Positions 20,355-30,275 of a DNA stretch of 64,000 nucleotides are shown here, piece by piece (positions within the stretch are counted from its first letter, which is position 1; every line of letters begins with the position of its first letter). The notes beneath the pieces are model-generated. The model made no database searches. It had not been told where the DNA came from and saw nothing but the letters and a program-made list of their open reading frames with translations. The position numbers were made by a program, and so were the translations under genes. The stretch comes from Rebecca billardiae RCC1528 (lineage: Eukaryota > Haptophyta). Location of the stretch: the NCBI GenBank assembly GCA_965240325.2, contig OZ251236.1, positions 496,001-560,000 of the forward strand, given 5' to 3'.

Positions 20355-23300
20355 ATGGGCGTTCGTGAGCGATGGCGGGTCGTGGCGCTCGTCACCCTCG
20401 CTTCGTGCGCCGACTGCACGCTTCAGGTGCTGTCCGGGCCGGCGGAGCTCATCGGGATCGAGCTACCGGCCAGTGGCTTCTCGGTGTCGCCTGACCACTT
20501 CGAGGTCACCGCCGAGCTCGTGTACACGCCGATCACCGACTGGCAGTTCACCGATGGCAGTTGCCCGCCACGTTACATCGGCGAGGTCGGAGCGCTTGCG
20601 AACAAGATCGTTGTGAGTGAGTATCCGCTCACGGACTTCTGCTCGCTCGAGCGGCACCTCCGCTCGCCGGACGCACGCCAACTCGCCGGGTGGCTCATCC
20701 CACTCGTCACTGACCCAGCATACGACCCGCGGCCGGGCGTCGTCAAGTACATGTACAACCTGGGCGACAGCCGTTGCTTGGAGTGCGCGCCGGCTGCGGA
20801 CATTGGTTCGGTCGGGGCGGGCCCGCTCGTTGCCGCGCTCCGCGATGGCGCCACGGGCATCCGCGTGCGCGTCTCGCCCGACTGGACGGCGTGGGACGAG
20901 GCGCGTGCACACCCGCTCTGGTGGCTCGTGTACTTGCTGCAGATGGTGCAGGCGCTCGCGGTGCTCGAGCTGGCGGGGAGCCGGCTGCACGGCTTCTGGA
21001 CCTCGGAGCGCAGGGTGCACTTCTCGCTGGCCACCGTCCTCCTCTCCATCGAGATCGTGTGCAACGTCGGCCGGCTGCTCCTCTTCTTCGACCGTTACAC
21101 GTTTGCGCTCTACCCGTCCGAGCTGGCCAACGGCCTGCTGGCGCACACCAACGCGCTCGGCTCAGTGACGACAGGTGCGCGCGGGGCCCGCGCGGGCACG
21201 GAGCCCCCGCCCCTTTCATTCCTTTGCGCGCACGCACACGCGCGCGGGCGCGCACGCCCCCCCCCTTTTCATTCCTTTGGTGCTTGTGTGCGTGCGCGCG
21301 TGTGTGCGTGCGCGTGTGTGCGTGCGCAGCGCTGTACCTCTCCTACTTCCTAGACGCGTGCGCGTCGGCCGGCGTCGCGTCGCTGCGCCTCACCTCGCAG
21401 AGCACCATCGCCTTCTTGTGCGCGTTCGGGCTGATCTCCCTCTGCGCCGAGCTGCTGCAGCACGCGCGCTTCCACACCGCAGATCGCTCGGTGCCGCTGC
21501 TGCTGATCGCGGTGCGCGCGGCGCGCGGGGGGCGGGGGGAGCGCGGGGGGCGGGGGGAGCGAGGAGTCGAAGGGCGGTGGCGCGCGCGCTGGCCCTCGCG
21601 CCTGCCGCCGACTTCCTCTTGGGCTCACCCACTCGCGCCCGCCGTTCGCCGCTGCGCGCCGGGCGGGTGCGCAGAATCTGTACTCGTTCCTCGCGCTGCC
21701 CCTCGTGCTGGTGGTCTGCAGCTTGGTCGCGTCGTTCCGAGTGCGGCGGCTGGTCGCCGAGATGCCGGGTGGCCTCGTGGCCGCGCTCAACCGCCGCCTG
21801 CTCACGTCTGTCTTCACGTCCGTGGTCACCGTGTGCGCCGGCCTGAGCGTGCTCTACTCGACGGTCAACCCCGTGCGGTGGGCGCTGGCGGGGGGCCTCT
21901 TCTACACGTCGAGCATGGCCACGTCGTACGTGCAGGTGTGTGCGTGCACGCGCGCGGGCCGCGCCGATCGCGCCGCGTGGGCAGCGCCCGCACTCGGCGC
22001 GCCACTCGCGCGCGCGCACGCCTCGCGGAGCGCGCTCAGCCAGCCCTGCGTTGCCGCGCGCGACACGCGTGCTGCCACGCGCGCCGCTGCCGTGTGGCCT
22101 CTTTGGCAGGTGGGCGCTTTCAAGCCGATCGGAGGCGCGGCGTTGAAGCACGGGCCTTTGCGCATCAGCTGGCTATGGCTGGCTCGCGCCATGGGCTCGA
22201 CTGGGCGCAGCCTCGCCAGCTCGACCCGCAGCCTCGGCAGCTCGACCCGAGCGTCCCTTTCCCGCCGCCTCAGCTCGCGGTACAGCCGCGCGCAGGACGC
22301 CACCGTGCGGCCGGTGGCCCTGGACGACGGCACCGAGCTGCACGCGCACCTGCAGCTGGGCGTCACGCTGCCCGCCCTCCGCGCGTTCAGCGAGGGGCAG
22401 GGGCTGTCGGGCGCGCGCGTGAGCACGGCCGAGGTGGGCGCGCGCATCGCCGAGATCTCGGCGCCCTCCGGCCGCTCCCTCTGCGAGCTGCTCTCTGAGA
22501 CACCGACCGACGAGCTGGGCGCGCCCGTTCAGTCGGTGGGCCGCGCGACGCTGTTCGTGTCGCACGCGCAGGCGTGCAGCTGGGCGAGGCTGCTCGACGC
22601 GCTGGGCGCGCACCTGCGCGAGCGCGGGCTGGCGGAGGAGAAGACGTTTCTGTGGCTCGACTTGGCCTGTGCGCGCGCACACCGCCGCCGCCGCCCACGC
22701 CCACCCCAACCGCAGTGCCAGCGCAAATGCCGGGCGGGCGCGCACGCTGCACACGTGCCAGCCAACGCTCCCCGCCCTCCCCCGCCCGGCGCGGCGCCCT
22801 GCCGCGCGCGCGCTGTGATGCTCGGGCGCGACGCGGCGCAGGTATCAGGCAGCATCAGGTGACGACGGAGGTCCGCTTCATCGGCGCAGTGCAGCGCCGC
22901 TGCCAGCATGTCGTGATGGTGCTGGAGCCATGGCATGCTCCAGTCTGCCTGACGAGGGTGCGAGCACTGCGAGCCGCGCGGCGCGCGTGCGACGCAGACA
23001 CCCTGCTCGCTGTCCGCGGCCGCTAAGGCGCGCGCTGCCCGCGCGCCCTGCCGCCTCACGTGCAGGTGTGGTGCCTGTACGAGGTGGTCAACGTCTTCTG
23101 GGCCGCCAGCGAAGTGCAGCTCCACCTGGCTCTCGCGCCATCCGAGCACGCCGCCTTCCTGCACGACCTCGCCCACGACCGCTCCCGGCTGGAGAGCGCA
23201 CTCGCCTCCTTTGATGCACGCAACGCCAACGCGACAGTCGAGGAAGACCGGGAGCGGATCTTCGAGCACATCGCGCAGGTGCACGCGGGGGGCTTGCGCG

Positions 23301-23398
23301 ACGATGGGATCGACGACTTCAACAGGTCGGTGCGCGAGGCACTTCACAATGCGATGCGCGCATACTCGTGGCAGATCGCATCAGGACGAGACTTGTAG
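20355..23398 (+). CDS. Multi-pass membrane protein with C-terminal TIR-like domain (NQH/WCLWE-type protist family)
   Basis: Six exons, join(20355..21174, 21330..21511, 21675..21935, 22110..22668, 22842..22957, 23066..23398), give 756 residues with all junctions GT-AG and phase-consistent. The N-terminus looks like a signal peptide ending near a Cys-rich segment. About seven hydrophobic segments follow (roughly 186-210, 223-245, 274-292, 298-316, 336-356, 376-398, 403-420). The C-terminal half carries TLFVSHAQACSWARLL (569 on), KTFLWLDLACIRQH (the Cys is made across the exon 4/5 junction), VVMVLEPWHAPVCLTR and VWCLYEVVNVFWAA. This order (VSHAW, WLD..xQH, LxPWxxPxxLTRxWCLWE) matches a large uncharacterised family that I associate with haptophyte and dinoflagellate genomes; the fold looks TIR-like by motif spacing, which is inference. 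Intron 3 (174 bp) has no stop in frame, so retention would be silent to the frame. Function: possibly membrane-linked signalling. Confidence 0.7.
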
Positions 23399-24650
23399 CA
23401 TAGTATTAGGATCGTCAGTGGAGACGCCGACATATACTGTACCATTACCAACGACGACGACCGAGCAGTGCGGTTCATCTAAATCATCATCAGCAGTGAA
23501 GAACTCACCGGCCGGAGCAAGGGCGTTCCCGGGATCCTGCCACACGCTCCGAACGGCATGCCCCCCCCTGGGGGGGGCATGGCTACCGGACTGGCGCTGC
23601 GCCAGTGGCGGCCGCCAACCCGGACTGCGGCGCACCAGCGCTTGGCGCGCGCGCGGCGCGGCGCGCTGCGGCCGTCGAGTTGCCGTGCGAAGGCGGCGCG
23701 TTGCGTGCGTGGCATCGGAACGCTACCGTGTTCCGCACTGCGCCCCGCAGCTCGCTCCTCGTCGACTTCGCCGCGCCTACGATCAGCGCGCATGCGAGCG
23801 TCGCCTCGGAATGAGCAGCCCGCGCCGGCCTCAGCCGTGAGCGCCCGCCTGGCGCGCGATGCGATCAACTCGGAGCACGAGCTGCGGCTGGGCGAGGAAG
23901 CATGTGCCTGCGCGCAAGCCTCGCCGCCTTGAGACACCGATCGTGAGCAGGGCATGCACCTTGCACGCAACTATTCTTCTTGCCCTTGCGAATGTCGCGG
24001 TGCCCTTGAAAAGACTCCTCATCAGAGCAACTACTCAAGCATGTCATGACAGCAGCCACGCGCGCAGGCGATGCATACAGATGTACACAAGCCGCTGCGC
24101 GCACACGCAACCCGAAGACTCCTATCCATCACTTCAGGGCGCTCGCGGTCTGTTGTTTAATCTCCACTGCATGCAAGGCTTGTGCAGGCTGATCGGCATT
24201 CGTCGACAGCCGTCTGAAGCTGCATCAACGCTCACGATCGGTGTCTCAAGGCGGCGAGGCTTGCGCGCAGGCACATGCTTCCTCGCCCAGCCGCAGCTCG
24301 TGCTCCGAGTTGATCGCATCGCGCGCCAGGCGGGCGCTCACGGCTGAGGCCGGCGCGGGCTGCTCATTCCGAGGCGACGCTCGCATGCGCGCTGATCGTA
24401 GGCGCGGCGAAGTCGACGAGGAGCGAGCTGCGGGGCGCAGTGCGGAACACGGTAGCGTTCCGATGCCACGCACGCAACGCGCCGCCTTCGCACGGCAACT
24501 CGACGGCCGCAGCGCGCCGCGCCGCGCGCGCGCCAAGCGCCCATTGAGGCCAGCGCGCCTCGCGAAGCGCGCTTTCATTTTCCCGCGCTTTGTTTTCGCG
24601 CGTGAGTTTTTATTGGCGTATGACCGGCGTGGGGAACGCCCCTGATTCTC
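23399..24650. repeat. Large inverted repeat (foldback) region
   Basis: Arms of about 310 bp, 23638-23948 and 24230-24541, are nearly identical inverted copies separated by about 280 bp of unrelated sequence. The frames running through both arms give the same peptide, e.g. GEACAQAHASSPSRSS. A diverged third copy of part of the arm is at about 27798-27960. Outside the arms no gene is seen; a small CCCCCCCTGGGGGGGG palindrome is near 23561-23577. Confidence 0.75.
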
Positions 24651-26255
24651 ATGAGCAGCCCTCGAGAGACCTTGAACCAAGTTGCCAGGCTCCCGAGCTG
24701 CCGAGCAGGAGGCTCTTTCATGTCGTCGGGCGGCGCCCGCGCGGGCGGGCCCGTGCGCATGGGCGTGCGCGGCACGGGCGCGGGACCAGCGCGCGCTCCC
24801 GCTGCCGCGGGCATGGCTAGGCGCACGGCTGAAGCTGGCCCTCGCAGCGCCGGCACTGGCGCAGCCGCGGCAGCCGCGCTTCGACGCGCGAGCGCGCCGA
24901 CGCTGGCGACATCCGGCGCCGCTGAGCAGCGCGAGGCAGGCCTGCCGCCCGTCCGGCGCGCGTCGGCCTCGCGGCCACGGCCACCGCGCGCGCCGGCTGC
25001 GTTCTCGCCACCGGCACGGAATCCGGCGCCGATCCGCACCGCCGCAGCTGCACCCCCCGCCCCCAGCGCGGGCAGACCGTCGTCAGTTGCAGCGGACGCG
25101 CGACGCCATGCCGAGCTCGAGCGGGCGCGCACGATGGGCCTCCGCCGGCTGCAGAAGGCGGAGGAGCGCCGGAGCGCGGTGGCGAGCACGATCAGCGCGA
25201 GTGACGAGACGCCCGCGCCTCCCGCCGTCGCCACGCACGAGCCGCCGCGGGCACGTGCCGCAGCTGAGCCGGAGCCCTCCGAGCCACTGCCCACCGCCGC
25301 CATGCGGAGCCCAAGGCTGCGCGCAGCGGCATCTGAGCGCGCAGCTGCGCCGCAGCAGGCGCCACGGCTTGCGCCGGCCCAGGCCGGCCCAACGGCAGCG
25401 CCCTTGCCAGCGCGGCGCGTGCCATCGCGCGAGCACGCGTCGCCGCGCTCGCTGTCGTCGGCGTCATCACGCGCCTCGCCCTCGCCCTCGCCGCGCGGGC
25501 TGGCGAGCGCGACAAGCGCCCCGCTGCCGCTCCGCGCGGCGGCACTGCCCGCGGTCCGGCGGCCCTTTGCGCCCAGCGCAGGTGACCCTGCCGCGCGCGC
25601 GGAGGCTGGCCCACACCCGCCGCGCTCGACTGCGCCCTTCATGCTGCACGGCGAGCGCGCTCTCCGCGCTGAAGCTGCCGAGCGCGCCGGCGCCGGCCAG
25701 GTCGCACACGAGTCGGCCAGGCTCGCCCTCGAGCTCGAGCTCGCGCTGCGGATGGAGTGGCTGCACGCGCACATGATCGCGCAGGCGCGCGAGCGCGAGG
25801 AGAGTGAGGTCCAGCTGGCCATCGCGATGTCTCGCTCGATGGCCGATGGCGGTGGCGCGCCCCGCGCGCGCGGCCCGCAGCCAGGGGCGCAGCCAGGGGC
25901 GCAGTGGCTCGCGACCGCAACAGCCGGCGCGCGACACGATGTGGCGGGCGCGGCCGGAGAGGACATGTCGTACGAGCGACTCTCTGCGCTCGAGGACGTA
26001 CGAGTCGGCGTGCCGCACGAGGTGCTCGAACGAGCGTGCCCGGAGCTGCGCTTCGCCGACGCCGCAGCGTTCCGCGCGGCAGCGTCCGTGGACGGCGTGA
26101 GCGACGCCGGCGACTGCGCAGTGTGCCTGTGCGAGCTTGAGGCGGACGACGGCGTGCGGCTGCTCAGCTGCTTGCATGTCTTCCACACGAGCTGCATCGA
26201 CGAGTGGCTCGAGCGCTCGAAGCTCTGCCCGACTTGCAAGACCGAGCTCTGCTAG
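24651..26255 (+). CDS. RING-H2 finger E3 ubiquitin ligase candidate
   Basis: A single-exon frame of 534 residues from ATG 24651. Residues 1-340 are low-complexity Ala/Arg/Pro/Ser, probably disordered. A helical, acidic/basic segment around 360-400 (EHSARLALELELALRMEWLH type) follows, then the RING-H2 at the extreme C-terminus, 489-534: CAVCLCELEADDGVRLLSC, then LHVFHTSCIDEW and CPTCKTELC. All eight C3H2C3 zinc ligands are present, so E2 binding is expected. No TM segment is apparent, so it is probably soluble. The start is uncertain because the N-terminus has no conserved landmark; the Met at 24720 is a reasonable alternative. Confidence 0.8.
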   Translation: MSSPRETLNQVARLPSCRAGGSFMSSGGARAGGPVRMGVRGTGAGPARAPAAAGMARRTAEAGPRSAGTGAAAAAALRRASAPTLATSGAAEQREAGLPPVRRASASRPRPPRAPAAFSPPARNPAPIRTAAAAPPAPSAGRPSSVAADARRHAELERARTMGLRRLQKAEERRSAVASTISASDETPAPPAVATHEPPRARAAAEPEPSEPLPTAAMRSPRLRAAASERAAAPQQAPRLAPAQAGPTAAPLPARRVPSREHASPRSLSSASSRASPSPSPRGLASATSAPLPLRAAALPAVRRPFAPSAGDPAARAEAGPHPPRSTAPFMLHGERALRAEAAERAGAGQVAHESARLALELELALRMEWLHAHMIAQAREREESEVQLAIAMSRSMADGGGAPRARGPQPGAQPGAQWLATATAGARHDVAGAAGEDMSYERLSALEDVRVGVPHEVLERACPELRFADAAAFRAAASVDGVSDAGDCAVCLCELEADDGVRLLSCLHVFHTSCIDEWLERSKLCPTCKTELC

Positions 26256-27376
26256 CGGCCTGCTAGCACGGCGGTACGGACTCGGTCCACCACCGGCACC
26301 GGCCCAGTCCGGTCACTGCTGGAGCGTTACATCTTGATCATCAGCGACACGGAAACGGGAAATCGTCAAATCGATCGGCGGGGTCGCCGCCTCTGAGATG
26401 ACAATCGATCTACAATAATATAGCAGCGCGCTCCTAGCAGACCACCCTGCCGTCCGACTCCGCCGAGGCAGGCCGCCCTACGGCCTTAACCGTTTACTAG
26501 CAGTATACCGTAGCTACCCCGGCCGCCGGCGGGCCGGCGAGCGGGCGCGGCTGGCTGCTACCATCAATAATAAACGTATACGCACCTGCTGATTTTAATA
26601 ACCGCGCCTCAGTCGTAGGTCCGAACACTGAAACACTCCGAACCCGCCGTAGTAGCAGTAGAGAGAGAGAGAGAGAGAGCAGAGAGTCAGAGAGAGCCAG
26701 AGAGAGACGAGAGAGAGATCCGATCGAGAGTCAAGATCGTCTGATCGATTGAGAGAGCAGAGACGGCGGCGGAGAGATTAGAGAGAGTAGTACTAATTAC
26801 TATATATATATATATATATAATAAATATAATATATAATAAGCTGCTAGTACTACTGCTACTATAATAACAGTCGTACTACTGCTTCTGGCACAACGACGC
26901 GAGGCCGGGCCGCGGTCACGGACACAGTGAGGGTGATTCATGGCGCATCCGCTGCGCACCGCCATGGGCATGCTGCACAGCGCGAGTGATTCCCGCCGAC
27001 GCACCAGCTTCTACGCCTCGCAGCGGAGGCTCGGAGCGCCGCCATGCACGAAGCCCCGGGGCCGGGGCTTCCCCACCGGCACCAACGAGCTAGCAGGGCG
27101 TTGCAGGTGCGACCAGCGCGCCGCTGCCACTGCGCGCTCGCCAACATGAACGGTTGAGGGAGTCGCGATTGCGGCCGTTCGTCCCGCCGACTAGTCCGCC
27201 CTGTGTGCTATCGCCGTGACCCCGCAGTGCTGTTGGTCGACCGACGACGGCGTGAATGCGGTGACGATGCGGGGCGGGCCGCCAAGTGCGGAGTGGCGGC
27301 GGCGATCGTCGATCTAATCGCGGGCCGAGATGTCTGAGAGTGCCAGACGAAGATCTCATCGCGCGTGCCGCCAGTG
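26256..27376. other. Intergenic with (GA)n and (TA)n microsatellites and a hairpin repeat
   Basis: A (GA)n-rich tract occupies about 26656-26790 and a (TA)n tract about 26799-26836. The region 26965-27071 is the third hairpin repeat copy. No coding region is supported. Confidence 0.55.
26965..27071. repeat. GC hairpin plus flanking repeat, copy 3 (inverted)
   Basis: Hairpin arms GAAGCCCCGG/CCGGGGCTTC at 27050-27071 (loop GG). The preceding 85 bp is the reverse complement of 20103-20180, with several substitutions. Confidence 0.7.
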
Positions 27377-27727
27377 TCAGCGCTGCTTCGGCACGGGACG
27401 GGGCACAAGACCGTGGTCTTTCGGGCGAACGTCGATCGGGCCGTCTGCCAATATAGCCTTCATGAGCTCCGAGCCCGGAGGTGCGATGCTTGCCTCGGCA
27501 CCTTGCGACATGCTTGAGCTCGTCTGACGTGGTGGTGGTGTTGACTGCTGCTCAGCACCCTCAGCAAGAGCGGGGGGAATGGTGGCGACGGCGACCAGAG
27601 AGCTCGTAGCGGAGATGAATGCTGATCGTGTGAATTCAGGCACGGACACGCGCGAACAGTTGCCACGAGCAAGCAGCCCGAGGACCCAAAGGAAGAGAGC
27701 TGCCATGGATGTGGGCGTCATCGCCAT
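27377..27727 (-). CDS. Small putative thylakoid-lumen-targeted protein
   Basis: The frame encodes 116 residues from ATG 27727. The N-terminus MAALFLWVLGLLARGNC (after a short leader) looks like a signal peptide. It is followed by a Ser/Thr/Arg-rich stretch and a second hydrophobic segment ending IPPALA-EGA, the usual form of a lumenal cleavage site. Such a tripartite leader is what algae with complex plastids use for lumen proteins. The mature part would be only about 65 residues (EGAEQQSTPPP... to PVPKQR) and matches nothing I recognise. It could be a genuine small protein, the first exon of a larger gene with a missed donor, or a truncated copy; it lies next to repeats. Confidence 0.45.
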   Translation of the reverse strand: MAMTPTSMAALFLWVLGLLARGNCSRVSVPEFTRSAFISATSSLVAVATIPPALAEGAEQQSTPPPRQTSSSMSQGAEASIAPPGSELMKAILADGPIDVRPKDHGLVPRPVPKQR

Positions 27728-28763
27728 CGATAGCTTTTGCCTTTTTGTTACACACGAAAATACCGCGGCCCGTCGGTTGTACGATGGCGTCGATGCCGGC
27801 TCACGGCTGACGCTGCGGCCGTCGTGTTGCCATGCGAAGGCGGCGCGTTGCGCGTGCGTGGAATCGGAACGCTACCGCGATACGCTCTGCGCCGCGCAGC
27901 TTGCTCCGCCTCGTCGACTTTGCCGCGCCTACGATCTGAGCGCGCATGCGAGTGTTGCGCTGCCTCAGACCGGCTCGGAGTCTGACTCAGTCTCAGACTC
28001 CGACAGACTGAGATAGCTCAGAGTCAGAGTCAGAATGAGAATCGTATCGTACTACTGTCTACTGTCTACCGTTGATGATCCATAGTTAAGTTACTACTAC
28101 TCAGCAGTGCCGACGACGATGCATGAATGGCACAGATTAATGAGACTTGATCGTTGATTCAGACTCTTGGCCGAGTGGCCCGAGGCCCCGACTCCGAGAC
28201 TGCCGCAGCACCGAGCCAGCCAGTCGGAGCTGCACACTTGCTTCGTCACCGCCATCCGCATCAGTCATTATTATCCCGATCACGCTACCGATGAATGCGG
28301 GCCGATGCGCATGATGATTATCCGCGCGCGCGACCGACTACCGCATCAGGCGTACGGCCCGGTAGCCCGAGCGAGCACGCGGCCACCACGACGATTGCCG
28401 GGTGGGCGGGGCGGTCATTTTCGTGAATTCTCCAACGAGAGAACGATCGTCGAGTGCAGTACCCACATAGACAAACGAACGTACAGCCGTGCAAAACACA
28501 CCGCACACGCAGATGCCCGTTCTTCGACAAATAAGACATGGGTGATGGGGAGCCGAGCGTTCGTATACTTATTACTTCGTTGCCCGCGGGCGGCACGGGT
28601 TCTGAGGCAAATTATTATATTATTGGAAACACCGAAAGACGGGCAGACGCCCGCGAAGGGCTGCGCATCACTCAGCAGTACTCACTCTTGGCATGGCACA
28701 CTCATCACTGATCAATCATATATATATTCAGATGCTGAATCTGATAACGTACTACGTAACGTC
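27728..28763. other. Intergenic; diverged copy of the foldback arm
   Basis: 27798-27960 is a diverged copy of the 23638-23948 arm. Near 28166 there is a short tRNA-like 5' segment with a TGGCCGAGTGG A-box, but no full tRNA follows. Otherwise no gene is supported. Confidence 0.45.
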
Positions 28764-30124
28764 TTAACCCCTATTGTGGAACGATTTTCGGGTTTTCCGC
28801 CCCTAGGGCGAGGTAGTGCGGCTCGGCGAGCGATCTTAAGGTGTCAGGTACTGGCCATGGGTCCTACCGAAGGGACCATACACCTCTGAGGGTGCGGAGC
28901 TCGGAACTCGCCCGCGCGCGCGCGCGCGCGCGCGCGCGCCCGCGGGGTGCGTCGACGGGTCGACTGACCCCTATTGTGGAACGATTTTGGTTCCTCGCTC
29001 AGGACGGTGCCACTGCTGGCTCCTGAGCGTTCGCAGTCGGCCCACTGGCGCTCGCCGGCGCGCTGGTGGTGTGGGCACCCGCCCTCGACCCCGCAGCCGC
29101 CGGGGGGCACGTCTTGCCCGCGCGAACCCTCTCCACAATGAGTGATGCGGTCGACGAGCGTGTCCGTCATGGACGCTCGCTCGCCTTCGCGTGGCGCCTG
29201 AGCCGCCGCCGACACCACCGCTTCCAGGGCATGCTGGAGAGCGTCGAGAAGGGCGCGCCGCTACGCAGGAAGAGAAGCGCCGCATCGATGCAGACCTGCC
29301 GCGTGGTCGGCGCGAAGCCGAGTAGCGCTATCTCCGCGACCCAGTTGGTGTGCATCTGCTCGACCGTCACAGCCGCTCAGCCGCGGCTGCAGCCCCAGCG
29401 GCCTCGACGGGCTGGTCGGGTCCTTCACCATCCGACAGAGCGTGGCCCGTTGTCACGGCGTATGAGCCGAAGTCGGCGACAGCTGTGCCCTCACGCCAGC
29501 TCCCCGCTCTAGACACAGTCCCTGATGGCTGCATCCGGCGGGTCGTAGTCCACTCGCGCCCAGCCGCTTCGTGCGGCGCGGCTCTCGCGCGGTCGGCAGG
29601 CGATGAAGCTGCTTTGCGGGGTTGGGCGTCGCCTGACGGTCCGGCACCTTCGGCTACGCGTTCGTCATCGCCACCAGTCAGCTCGCGCCGCCGCACCGCC
29701 CCCCGCCGCGGCGGGGCGTCCTCGACCCTCCAAACCAGGAATCAGCCATGCTGACCTGACCCAATTCGTGTCACTCGCGCTCCATCCACGAGTGCGGCAG
29801 CGGCAAGCCGGCTTGATTCCCTGCCCGGGCTGCTTTCGGGGAGCTCCCAAAAATACCGTGCGCGCCCTCCCGGCCGAAGCTTCGGCCTACAGAAGCCGAA
29901 AACCATTTTTTCACACCAGATTCTCAGCTCTGACTCCAGCAAACGATCGACTGCGGACGGCGCTGGGGCGGGGCTATGACGACGTTCTTGGGCTCATTGG
30001 ACGCGCCTTGGTCAGGCGCACACGGCGGTAGCCGCCGATCTCATCGCCTCCGCGACATCCGAGCTCTACATAGGAAAAACTGGCACCGTTCCACAATAGG
30101 GGTCCGTTCCACAATAGGGGTTAA
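28764..30124. mobile_element. piggyBac-like non-autonomous transposon with TTAA duplication
   Basis: TTAA (28764-28767) is followed by CCCCTATTGTGGAACG, and the right end is its exact inverse, CGTTCCACAATAGGGG, followed by TTAA (30121-30124). A TTAA target duplication with termini beginning CCC is the piggyBac hallmark. The terminal sequence also occurs a second time inside each end, at 28969-28984 on the left and 30089-30104 on the right, giving doubled ends. The 1353-bp element has no transposase-like frame. A (CG)n run lies at about 28914-28938. Confidence 0.75.
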
Positions 30125-30275
30125 GAGTAAGACGCTAGTGATGATGACGATGCTGCTGCTGTCGTCATGCCATCATAACGCCCCACTCTGCCTCAGTGCC
30201 CTAGCAGTCCATGACTTGCACCTGAGTCCGCCGCGGCGCAGGACCGGACTAGCTGCGTGCAAGAGTCTGACGAAG

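Noticed and set aside
28160-28220. Possible tRNA-Ser/Leu gene
   Set aside because: Only an A-box-like TGGCCGAGTGG and a rough D-arm are present; no anticodon arm, T-arm or acceptor pairing follows.
28914-28938. (CG)n run as a functional Z-DNA switch
   Set aside because: Alternating CG tracts are common throughout this genome, including introns, and nothing links this one to a gene.
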